Source: Labyrinthula sp. Ha
Taxonomy: Eukaryota; Sar; Bigyra; Labyrinthulida; Labyrinthulaceae
Assembly: GCA_015227615.1 (NCBI GenBank)
Contig: JAALGZ010000003.1
Span: 1,798,001 to 1,862,000, forward strand
Length of the DNA: 64,000 nucleotides
Direction of reading: 5' to 3'
This document shows positions 1-7,690 of this stretch, piece by piece. A program made the translations under genes and the position numbers. Every line of letters starts with the position of its first letter. Within the stretch, counting starts at the first letter, position 1. The notes below the pieces were generated by a model. It was not told the DNA's origin. It saw nothing but the letters and a program-made list of their open reading frames with translations, and ran no database searches.

Positions 1-1
1 T

Positions 2-1984
2 AATCTTGCAGGTAGCAAGTATTATGGTAGTTTCGATGTTGTTTCTGGCTTCGATCAGTTAGGGATAACGGAAGAAGCTAAAAAATACTTTAACATTGTG
101 TCGGAGCATGGAACTTTTCAGCTCCAATTCGCTCCTATGGGATATCATAGTACCCCAGTATTCTTCCATCAGAGGATGGTTGATGAGGTGGTGGGGGAAA
201 AATTGATAAATCGTTCAAGGAATGGAGTGATTCAATGGATTGATGATAGTTTGCTTTACGCAGATGACTTTAATGAGTATTTAAAGCTATTGGAAATCAT
301 GTTGGCAAACTTAAGGAAAGCTAAGGTTCGTATTAGTCCCGCTAAGTCAATTATTTTGGCGAGGGAAATTGTGTATTGTGGCCGCAAGGTGGCAAATGGC
401 AAATGGAATTTTAAGAAGGAGTATTATTCTAGGATCCTGGATGTGCCAAGATCGGAATATGTTTACCAATTGGCATCAATGATGCATTTGTCTCAATGGT
501 TATCTTTGGCAATTCCAGAGTTAGCCGAATTGAGAAGTGTTATTATGGAATTTTACCCTGAGATGAGAGGTAAAAAATCGGACTTAAAAAGGAAAAATGA
601 GAGGGTTCATTGGTCTTCTGAACTGACAGAGGCCTTTGAAAGATTTGTTAGGACGATTAGTATTGCGGCAAAGCAGAAGTTGAGTCTGTATGATAGAACC
701 CAGGATTTGTTGTTAATAACAGATGCTTCTGGCATGTTCTTCAGTTCGATTCTGATGCAAGCCGATACTCCTCAAAGAGATCGGAAACTTATGGAAAAGA
801 GGGTGGTTCCCATGATGTTCTTTTCTGGGAAATTTCAAGATACCCAGACAAGATGGGGAATTGTGCATAAGGAGTTATATCCTATAGTTAAAACTTTTAA
901 CAGGTTGTCGTATCTGTTACCATTTCATCCAACGCCAATCCAGGTGTATACGGATCATTTGAATTTGAGAGCCATCATAAAAGGGGGATCTAAGATCAAC
1001 CATGGCCACTTGAATAGGTTGCAACGATGGATTTTGACCCTGCAACAAGCGGATGTAGAGTTACATCATATTAAGGGGGAGGACAATGTCTTTGCTGACA
1101 TGCTTTCGCGTTGGGCGGCTACGCCGGAGCGAGAGAAGCAAAGAATTGCCTCTATTAGGATAATGAGAGCGGCGATTCGTCGTGATCGGAGGGAATCGGA
1201 CGCGTCTCTGGGGCCTCAACTCTCGTTGACATCTAGAGAGCGCAAGTACTTTAGGAGGATGTTCAAACATCCATCGGAAACCGATGAGGGTCTGGATCGG
1301 TGGACTCCATTGGAGGATAAACACCCCGATTCTGATCCTGAGTCGTCAGTGGCAGAATTCTCAGACCCTTGGTATGAGAGTGATGGAATAAATCATGGCC
1401 TTAGGCCAGATGGGGGTTTAGAGATAAAAGTTGAAAGACCGAGTCTGGAAGAGGAGTACAGTCGGTTGGCTCTAGTGGATACGGAATCTACCGTATCCCT
1501 AGATGAAATAGGTACATGGGTCTCGTCCCAAATTGTGAAATCTGACCATTCCTCTAGCAAGGAAATTAAGATTGAAGTTCCTAGAGTGGGACTTGACGTG
1601 ATTGTTTCTGAGTTGAGACTATCTCCGAAGAAGCAAAAGGAAAAATTAACTTATGAAAGGATGCGAGCCTTAGATAAGGATCGTATTTCCTGTTTGAATC
1701 CGTATTACCAAGGTGATTGGAAACGGATTTCGGAGAAGGAACTCTTGGATGCCCAAAAGCAGGAAGCTTTGGGCGATGGTATAAAAATTTCGGAGGAGGA
1801 GGGAAGGATTATGATTCCCAAATCATTGTTTGAGCGCCAACTCGTTCACGTTCACTTGGCTAATAGACATGGGTCTAGAGTTCAGGATGTGGCCGAGGTG
1901 AGGCGATTTAGGTGGATAATACCTGCTGGGTATGGTACAAAGGTGTCAGCGGAAACTGTGATGCTGGGATTAAGATCAAATTGA
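2..1984 (+). CDS. pol: Ty3/gypsy polyprotein: reverse transcriptase and RNase H, 5'-partial
   Basis: The reading frame is open from base 2, so the true start lies upstream of the window. The RT palm begins at once (FDVVSGFDQL, about bases 35-64, with the first catalytic Asp). The second catalytic pair is WIDD at bases 236-247, where most Ty3 elements have Y/F-x-DD. RNase H follows, with ITDASG near base 720, VYTDHLNLRAI near 945-977 and NVFADMLSRW near 1085-1114. A long acidic linker (about bases 1180-1650) separates RNase H from the start of the integrase zinc finger (HLANRH, about 1850-1870). The ORF ends on a TGA at 1982-1984, exactly where the first Cys of the CxxC half of that finger is expected, and the same frame continues after it. 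I read this as a disabling mutation and not as a natural protein end. Confidence 0.9.
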   Translation, partial: NLAGSKYYGSFDVVSGFDQLGITEEAKKYFNIVSEHGTFQLQFAPMGYHSTPVFFHQRMVDEVVGEKLINRSRNGVIQWIDDSLLYADDFNEYLKLLEIMLANLRKAKVRISPAKSIILAREIVYCGRKVANGKWNFKKEYYSRILDVPRSEYVYQLASMMHLSQWLSLAIPELAELRSVIMEFYPEMRGKKSDLKRKNERVHWSSELTEAFERFVRTISIAAKQKLSLYDRTQDLLLITDASGMFFSSILMQADTPQRDRKLMEKRVVPMMFFSGKFQDTQTRWGIVHKELYPIVKTFNRLSYLLPFHPTPIQVYTDHLNLRAIIKGGSKINHGHLNRLQRWILTLQQADVELHHIKGEDNVFADMLSRWAATPEREKQRIASIRIMRAAIRRDRRESDASLGPQLSLTSRERKYFRRMFKHPSETDEGLDRWTPLEDKHPDSDPESSVAEFSDPWYESDGINHGLRPDGGLEIKVERPSLEEEYSRLALVDTESTVSLDEIGTWVSSQIVKSDHSSSKEIKIEVPRVGLDVIVSELRLSPKKQKEKLTYERMRALDKDRISCLNPYYQGDWKRISEKELLDAQKQEALGDGIKISEEEGRIMIPKSLFERQLVHVHLANRHGSRVQDVAEVRRFRWIIPAGYGTKVSAETVMLGLRSN

Positions 1985-3343
1985 ATTCACTGTAATAGGG
2001 CACCGAAATTGATAAAAACAAATTTAAGATTGGTTACTGAGGCTAGGAGACCTAAAGAGGTTCTTGTAGCTGATTTTTTGTATATTAATGCTAAAGGTTA
2101 TATTTTGGTTATAACGGATGCATTTTCTCGGTTTTGTTTTCTTCATTACGCTCCTAGAGCTGATGCAGGAACTGTAGTTAGGGCTCTAAGTAAGTTTCAT
2201 ACTTATTGGAGATTAGAGGTGGAGTTTACCCTTGTAACTGATAGGGGCTCCCATTTTGCGAATCAATTACTTGAGTTATTGCAAAAGGAGGTTCGATTTA
2301 CGCATAACTACGCGGTGAGCTATGCTAGTTGGACCAATGGTGAGGTGGAGATTGTCCACAGGAAAGTTCTGAGCTTCTTACGAAGTTTGGTTTCAGAACT
2401 TAGATTGCAATGGGATCAGTGGCCGGATGTGATTGAGTCAGTAATGACTGCAGTCAATGAGGTTCCTCTGCCTAGTAGGAAGCTTCCTGGCATGGAGAAT
2501 GCTCCGAGCGCTAATCTGTTGTTCTTAAATACAGATCCTGCTAGGGAATACATTGAGACGGAAGCTTTTCCCAAGGTAATCTATCGGGAAATTGGAGATA
2601 GGCAGGGTGCGATTAGGGTTGATAAGGATATCCTATATCGTCTGTCGATGGAGTTCCGACGTGAGCTAGATGAGATGCATAGTCAGATAGCTGATTACGT
2701 CTCGCTCATGAAACGGAAAAGGAATGAATATTGGAATAAGCGCCAAGAACGGATAGATAAGGCATGCATTCAGTACGTGCCTGGTGACTGGTGCTTAATT
2801 AGTACAAAGAATACCCCCAGGGAGAATAATAAAATTAAGTTAATTTGGTCGGGTCCGGTTAACATAATTGAGTTACTTTCATCGAATGTGTATAGGGTTA
2901 GACTATTAAATGGGGAATCCCAGATTGTGCATGGAAGTCGATTATACTTTTATGAGCCTGATGGTTTCGTTCCGGATGACTCAATGAGGAAAGTTTTTAT
3001 TAACAATTGGGGTGAACTTGAGGTTCAGAAATTCTTGGATATTAGATACTCGAAAGGAGAATACTTCTTGAGAGTAAGATGGAGGGGTTTCGAACCCATA
3101 GATGATACATGGGAGCCGTTGCTCACCATGTATAGGGATGTGAAAGAGCTTACTCTTAAATTCCTAGGAGAAAAGCGGATTCCAAATAGGAGAAAGTTAG
3201 TTAGGAAGCAAGCGCAAGCTTGGTTGGATAGGAAATTTGCAATAGATGTGTCGGCAGCATGGGTTGGAAGACTCCGCCCGAGCCTGTTGCACTACTTAAG
3301 GGATAAGGAGGACCTTAGTCTCTGGGCGAAACTCCCTGGATGA
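1985..3343 (+). CDS. int: Ty3/gypsy integrase with GPY/F module and chromodomain
   Basis: This frame continues directly from the upstream polyprotein after the TGA at 1982; the first ATG-independent start candidate is a TTG at 2009, so it was probably never a separate protein. Numbered from 2009, the catalytic triad is D22 (VADFLY), D78 (VTDRGSHF) and E114 (NGEVE), the classic D,D-35-E spacing. A GPY/F-like module with KLIWSGP is near residues 277-283. A chromodomain lies at about 337-386 (FLRVRWRGF...DDTWEP), with aromatic residues at the cage positions. In chromoviruses this domain directs integration to chromatin carrying particular histone marks. A basic tail of about 55 residues follows. 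The TGA at 3341-3343 may be the natural pol stop, but the frame stays open beyond it. Confidence 0.9.
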   Translation: MHCNRAPKLIKTNLRLVTEARRPKEVLVADFLYINAKGYILVITDAFSRFCFLHYAPRADAGTVVRALSKFHTYWRLEVEFTLVTDRGSHFANQLLELLQKEVRFTHNYAVSYASWTNGEVEIVHRKVLSFLRSLVSELRLQWDQWPDVIESVMTAVNEVPLPSRKLPGMENAPSANLLFLNTDPAREYIETEAFPKVIYREIGDRQGAIRVDKDILYRLSMEFRRELDEMHSQIADYVSLMKRKRNEYWNKRQERIDKACIQYVPGDWCLISTKNTPRENNKIKLIWSGPVNIIELLSSNVYRVRLLNGESQIVHGSRLYFYEPDGFVPDDSMRKVFINNWGELEVQKFLDIRYSKGEYFLRVRWRGFEPIDDTWEPLLTMYRDVKELTLKFLGEKRIPNRRKLVRKQAQAWLDRKFAIDVSAAWVGRLRPSLLHYLRDKEDLSLWAKLPG

Positions 3344-3352
3344 AAACATTTC

Positions 3353-4420
3353 GTGTCAGGATGGAAGGATTATGATCGTGAGTTGATTAGGAATCTTGTG
3401 TTAAAATTTGGTATGGGAAACTTTGAGCAATTTACGCGATACATGCCCTACAAATCAAAGGCAATGATGTATTCGTACTTGCAACGAAAACTGGGTAGAC
3501 TGGATTTGGCTCCTTTAAGGGGAAAATTCATTGATATTACTAAAGGGACAGAGACCTTAGAAAGGTTTTCTTTGGATAGATTAGAATTTATTAGGAGATT
3601 TGACACGCTGGAGACAGCAAAGTCATTTCTAATGGAGACTTGTCCGGAAGGAGTAAGTCAATCGTATAGGAACGCTTTCGAACGAAAGAAAGAAGAGGTT
3701 AAAACGATGGTGAAAACTTGCGAAGATCGTTTTATTAAACTTTATCAAAATCGGGTGTCGAGAGCTGGGATGAAATGTTCGTATCTCTTATGCTCACTAG
3801 AGCTAAGTCGCAAAAGGTACCTACACGAAGTCTTGGACAAAGATTACCCTAAAGAGTTAGTTTCAAAAATTGAAGGTATAGTTGTTGCTCCAGTGGAGTG
3901 CGAGTTATCTGTGGAAAGTCTTGCCATAGGATTTGAGCACGTACAAGCTTTTGCGCTTAAACGTCTTTGTGGCAACTTGGTTTTGGTTGGTTTTGAAGGG
4001 TGTCCGTTTCGGACAAGAATTTGTGTCTCGCCTCGGGATAAACTATGGTTTACTGCGGACTTGTATAAGTCGGCAATTTTGACTGAGTGGCCTGGAGACA
4101 AGGTGGATTTGTTATTAATGGATCCGCCTTGGGCAATAGGTCAGGCAAATCCTATTAGAGGATTGAGGGTTCCGTATGTGCGGAAACCCGACTCGCAAGT
4201 TTTAAACTTGAGTTTTGACGCTTTGAAGGCTTCCTTCATTGCAATTTGGGTAATCGACCGAACTTGGGAATTGACTCTGAATGAGTTATGGGATAAAGGA
4301 TATGAATTAATTCATGTCATCGAATGGGTAAAGTTGGCACCGAGTGGAAAGATAAGAACCTCGCTGGGATATTATTTTCAGCACTCGGCAGAAGCTTTAC
4401 TAATTTTTGTTCGAAAATAG
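3353..4420 (+). CDS. Myb/SANT-like segment fused to MT-A70 N6-adenine methyltransferase (N-terminal and catalytic part)
   Basis: Residues 4-50 look like a single Myb/SANT repeat (GWKDYDRE...KFGMGNFE...MPYKSKAMM...QRKLGRL). A charged linker follows, then an MT-A70 fold: VDLLLMDPPW with the catalytic DPPW at residues 257-260, an NPIRGLRVPY segment, FIAIWVIDR, and a hydrophobic run that ends at the stop. MT-A70 enzymes (METTL3, METTL14, METTL4 and ciliate MTA1) transfer methyl groups from SAM to N6 of adenine in RNA or DNA. The Myb-like part suggests DNA as target, which is inference. The apparent start is a GTG; the frame is continuous with the integrase ORF through a TGA, so the protein could have been made as a pol extension. 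The TAG at 4418 falls inside the methyltransferase domain, and the domain's C-terminal third is in the next ORF. Confidence 0.8.
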   Translation: MSGWKDYDRELIRNLVLKFGMGNFEQFTRYMPYKSKAMMYSYLQRKLGRLDLAPLRGKFIDITKGTETLERFSLDRLEFIRRFDTLETAKSFLMETCPEGVSQSYRNAFERKKEEVKTMVKTCEDRFIKLYQNRVSRAGMKCSYLLCSLELSRKRYLHEVLDKDYPKELVSKIEGIVVAPVECELSVESLAIGFEHVQAFALKRLCGNLVLVGFEGCPFRTRICVSPRDKLWFTADLYKSAILTEWPGDKVDLLLMDPPWAIGQANPIRGLRVPYVRKPDSQVLNLSFDALKASFIAIWVIDRTWELTLNELWDKGYELIHVIEWVKLAPSGKIRTSLGYYFQHSAEALLIFVRK

Positions 4421-4426
4421 GAAAGA

Positions 4427-4702
4427 ATGGCTAGTGATATTGTGGAGAAGGTTGACTTGTTAAGATGGAAAAAGGTGATCTTTGCGGATCGTCTGGTTGA
4501 AGGGGTTAAGCCCCGTAAGACTTATGAGATATTTGAGAAAATATTCCCAAAAAGATATCTCAAGGTTGAGTTATTTGCGAGATGTGCTAATTTGAAAACC
4601 GGATGGATTCAAATTGGTTTAGAAGCTGATCCTAGGGTTTCCGATTTGGTTTTTGGTTGCTACAGACCAGAAAAGTCACTTGCGGAAAAGACTACTGAGT
4701 AG
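4427..4702 (+). CDS. C-terminal third of the MT-A70 methyltransferase, separated by an in-frame TAG
   Basis: This 91-residue frame is in phase with the upstream methyltransferase ORF, with only a TAG and two codons between the stop and this ATG. It contains the two C-terminal signatures of MT-A70 proteins: KPRKTYEIFEKIFP (residues 28-41) and VELFAR..NLKTGWIQIG (48-64), matching the conserved 'KP.E....I', 'ELFGR' and 'GW...G' elements that complete the substrate- and SAM-binding core. It cannot be a functional enzyme by itself. The simplest reading is one ancestral ORF broken by a nonsense mutation. A split-subunit enzyme is possible but less likely. It ends 9 bases before the polypurine tract, so the methyltransferase is the last gene of the element. 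Confidence 0.75.
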   Translation: MASDIVEKVDLLRWKKVIFADRLVEGVKPRKTYEIFEKIFPKRYLKVELFARCANLKTGWIQIGLEADPRVSDLVFGCYRPEKSLAEKTTE

Positions 4703-4711
4703 TCTTTTAGC

Positions 4712-4726
4712 AGAGGAGGAGGGGGA
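4712..4726 (+). other. Polypurine tract (plus-strand primer) of the retrotransposon
   Basis: Fifteen purines in a row (AGAGGAGGAGGGGGA) lie immediately before a TG that begins the presumed 3' LTR, the expected position for the primer of second-strand cDNA synthesis in LTR retrotransposons. Confidence 0.8.
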
Positions 4727-5130
4727 TGTGTGAGTGTTTTCCTCTATTATCTGTGGTAATTAATACTTATAGTGTAGTAAATAGGTTTACAATTTTAAGT
4801 TGTTTATTTAGTCTTAGGGTATATTTAGGTAGTTCTAGAGAATGGCCAATGCGGCCAATGTTTTAAGGTTTAACAACCAACAAAAGATAAATCATAGATT
4901 ATTGTGCTTGTTTCGCCAAGTATCTGGTTAATAATCTACTTATCTTACTTACAAAGGTTATAATAGTTAATTTGGGCTTGAACTCAACAACTTAGTTTCG
5001 TCTAGGTTTGTTCAAGGATAAAATCTGGTTACGTTTGGTAGATCTAGTAATTCTTTCGCGAGTTACTTTTTCTTTGGAAATTAGTGTAAAGGCTATTGAT
5101 CACTCGTAGATCGATAAAATACATATTACA
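4727..5130 (+). repeat. 3' LTR of the Ty3/gypsy element (right edge approximate)
   Basis: It begins TGTGTGAG directly after the polypurine tract. The part near 4844-4860 holds a direct duplication of GGCCAATG (two CCAAT boxes), a plausible promoter element in U3. The right end is set at a CA near 5130 only by the TG...CA convention. No 5' LTR or target-site duplication is available in the window to confirm it. Confidence 0.6.
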
Positions 5131-5427
5131 AAATACAATATAAACATAGTTACATACCCTAAATACAGTTTACTGAAATAGTTATATACTATTTCATATT
5201 AAGCTTTAACGTATTCAGAGCAACCACCAAAATACAAAACAACAACATTTTAAGGAAATGATACGCAAGAATAAAAAAGAAGATAAAGAAGGGTTTGAAA
5301 AGGATTATCTGTCTTGGAAGGAAATGAAGAGAGCCATTCAATAGCACCATATAAAGCCAGATAAATAGATTATTGTAACGATTTTGTATCATTCGAGTCT
5401 TGTGTATGCTTTCTAATTTATCCTTAA

Positions 5428-6419
5428 CTAATCTAAATATTCTAAAATTCGCTCAAGTTGAATTTCTTCCTGTATTTTTCCACTTGCACGATATACAGAA
5501 ATCTAAAAAGTAAACAATAAAAAAGTGTGTTACCAAACTTTTCATTACCATGATTTTTTCTTTCTTCACATCTATGGTCCTGTTTTCTTCTTCGAGATCT
5601 TCCAACATGAGCAAACTTTTCTCAAACCATAGTTCTGCTTCAAAAAAGTTTTCAGCGACTTTGTAATAAAACCCTAAGTTATTCATAGCCAAAGCAGTTT
5701 CCAAACTTTTTCCACATTTGGCTTCAATTATTTCTTTTCCCTTAATGACATCATTATAAGCATCTAAGTCTGGAGTTTTTTGACCATTTATAATGTGAAT
5801 ACTTTGTTTAACTCGACCTAAAATCTGCATATAGTTAGCCACTGTTTTATTATTTTCACCAAGAGAACGCTTTCGTACTTCTAGAACAAGTTCCAAGTTT
5901 TCTCTTGATTTTGTTAGAAGTTGTAGCTTTTCATTCTTATCACTCTTGTATTCCGCAGAAGATTTGTAAGCTAACGCAAGGTTAAAAAGACTAGTCAAAG
6001 TTGAGATGTTTTCTAAATCATATTCTTTTTTATATATTTTATATGCGTGTTCAAAATTTCTTATTGCCTCGTCGAAGAGAAATGAACTTCTTTGAACCAT
6101 AGCTAAGTTGTTCAAAGAACTTGCATACACAGTATGATTCTTTGAAAACAATGTTTCGGATATATTTAATATTTCATGAGATAGTTTTATTGATTCACTA
6201 GATCCTAGTTTACTTTCTTTAAACAAAGAGTTGAAGCGTTTTTGTTTTTTTTATTAATTCACTTTCTAGTTGTGTCTCGTTTCTATTTATTTCAATGCTA
6301 AAAGAGCGAGAGTAAGGTTGTAAGGAAGCGATTTTCAAATAAGATATGGTAAAGTTTTTATTTTGAAAAGAGATATGGCTAAGTAACTGTCGGCTAAATG
6401 ATTCTACGTTCTTTTTCAT
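5428..6419 (-). CDS. TPR-repeat protein, possibly mitochondrial, with one mini-intron and one frameshift
   Basis: Reading from the ATG at 6419, the first 55 or so residues are basic and serine-rich with few acidic residues (…LQPYSRSFS…), like a mitochondrial presequence. The body is a run of tetratricopeptide repeats of the TTC19/kinesin-light-chain kind (SSLNNLAMVQRS..FDEAIRNFEHAYKIY; TALAMNNLGFYYK..FFEAELWFEKSL). Two features break the simple ORF. The first is an A8 run at 6245-6252 (T8 on the + strand), where the two frames join if one base is removed. The second is a 31-nt GT...AG intron at 5503-5533, whose removal replaces an implausible hydrophobic tail with a TPR-like end (LISVYRASGKIQ…) stopping at 5428-5430. 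TTC19 acts in respiratory complex III assembly, but assignment to that protein is uncertain. The frameshift may be a homopolymer sequencing error. Confidence 0.7.
5503..5533 (-). other. 31-nt spliceosomal mini-intron in the TPR gene
   Basis: On the minus strand it starts GTAACAC and ends in a pyrimidine-rich stretch plus TAG. It interrupts the frame exactly between codons, and its removal restores a helical, TPR-compatible C-terminus. Length and style match the introns found independently at 51.1-51.3 kb. Confidence 0.65.
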
Positions 6420-6516
6420 TGATTTTTATTACGGGATGAAATTTGCAGACTTGAAATTTTAATCACCTCTCTCTGGTAATGCACCACTGCGATTCTATCT
6501 TTAGCCTAAGTTAAGG

Positions 6517-6720
6517 TTAGCTAATAACCGTTTGGGACTGTGAACCAAAAAAATCAGTTTTGTTATTATTACTGTCATATATCACATATCCATTCTTATA
6601 ACTTTCCTTATGTATTTTTTGAAAATTGGTAACTCTAAACTTCAAACTTAACATAATTCTAATTATTTCATCGGTTGCTCCGGGAGACATGTGATTTCCG
6701 ATCAAACATTCAGGTGCTCA
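6517..6720 (-). pseudogene. Unidentified coding-like fragment
   Basis: The minus-strand frame reads ECLIGNHMSPGATDEII... for about 67 residues with balanced composition, unlike the lysine/asparagine-rich noise around it. It is bounded by stops on both sides, and its only start would be TTG or an internal ATG. I do not recognise a family. It could be a relic, or one exon of a gene split by mini-introns that I could not place. Confidence 0.25.
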
Positions 6721-7254
6721 AAGTTAAAGTACTAGTCTTACAATATTGCCCTGTCAAACCAATTTTAATGATTAGATTTTTTTAAGCGTTTTAGGTCAGT
6801 ATTTTTTTACGGTGAGCCAGCTGGTTGTTAGAATAGTTTTCTTCTACCGGGTGTGCCCAATATAGTCTTACGAGGCCATTAATGCCAACTATAATAAGTC
6901 TATCCGCTATATAGTTATTCAACTATTTAATAGAAAATTTATTTCCCTTAAATATACAACAAATATATTTGGGCTAGGCTAACAACTATTAGGCTGTTTA
7001 CAAGGAGTTTCTGGTTCTCTGTCGTTGTTTAAATCCTTCAATAGCAATCTTGAGGAATTTATTTTGGGGCCTCTTACTGGCAACCTGGTAACATCTATTC
7101 TTTTATTTCAAATTTATAAATAGAGATTATACTCATCTAATTTGATAAATGGAAAGAATGATTTCAGGCCAGTACGTTTAGAAACCCCAACTTTGGCATT
7201 TGCTCACTATTAGAAAATAGAAGAGTTCATATGTCAAAGAAAGTTTCATTAATT

Positions 7255-7690
7255 ACAACTAGGCCTTGAATTTGATAAGAATTATCAATAATCATTTGAT
7301 AATCATTTTGATTCTCATTTTCAATAAAGAATTAGGATTTTGGTTTTTATCAAATGACTCTGATTTTATTTTGATTATCAATAATAAATTGGGCCATACC
7401 ACGTTGGGTTAAACGACCCAAGAAATTATATTCTATCTGTGAAATATATCAAAATTTATATAAAGAGGCCATGTGGCCTAGAAATAGCTCGGTTAAAGAA
7501 TACAGCAAGGTCATATGACAAGTTTCTTTGAAAATTTTCGTACGGTTGCAAAATAAGAGAGAGAATTTTTAGCCTTTTAGTCCAAGGCCATGTAGCTTAC
7601 CCTACTATGGATCATCAATTGATTATCAATAATCAAAGCCAATGGTTAGAAACTTATTAGAACCAACCAATAAGAGAAATTTGGGAATTC
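7255..7690 (+). repeat. Dispersed AT-rich repeat, copy A
   Basis: Two segments, about 7285-7345 and 7615-7680, match the reverse complement of about 27290-27490. Shared words include TTTGATAATCAT, TTGATTCT, CAATAAAG and ACCAATAAGA. In this copy the two parts are separated by about 220 bp that includes GGCCAT-rich words. The matches were found by eye; overall similarity looks like roughly 80-85 % in the aligned parts. Type of element is unknown. Confidence 0.5.

Larger units (their letters stand above)
1..5130 (+). mobile_element. Ty3/gypsy chromovirus-type LTR retrotransposon (3' part) with MT-A70 methyltransferase cargo
   Basis: The order of domains is reverse transcriptase, RNase H, integrase (zinc finger and D,D-35-E core), GPY/F module, chromodomain, then a Myb/SANT-like segment and an MT-A70 methyltransferase domain. 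A polypurine tract and a TG-starting LTR follow. All coding parts are in the same frame (+2) and are separated only by three stop codons, with no frameshift over 4.7 kb. The 5' LTR, gag and the start of RT lie outside the window. The right edge is uncertain because there is no 5' LTR to compare; 5130 is the end of a CA dinucleotide that would make a 404-bp LTR. Base composition is visibly more GC-rich than the flanks. RT-RNase H-IN order plus the chromodomain is the Ty3/gypsy chromovirus arrangement; the methyltransferase is not a usual part of it. Confidence 0.9.

Noticed and set aside
268-280. YADD as the RT catalytic motif
   Set aside because: Alignment of the surrounding strand puts the catalytic pair at WIDD, five residues earlier; YADD is on the following strand.
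1982-4420. A non-standard genetic code (TGA or TAG read as an amino acid)
   Set aside because: CWC15 and G-alpha end on TGA and RPS14 on TAG exactly at the family's normal C-termini, so both are stops in this genome; the retroelement stops are better explained as mutations.
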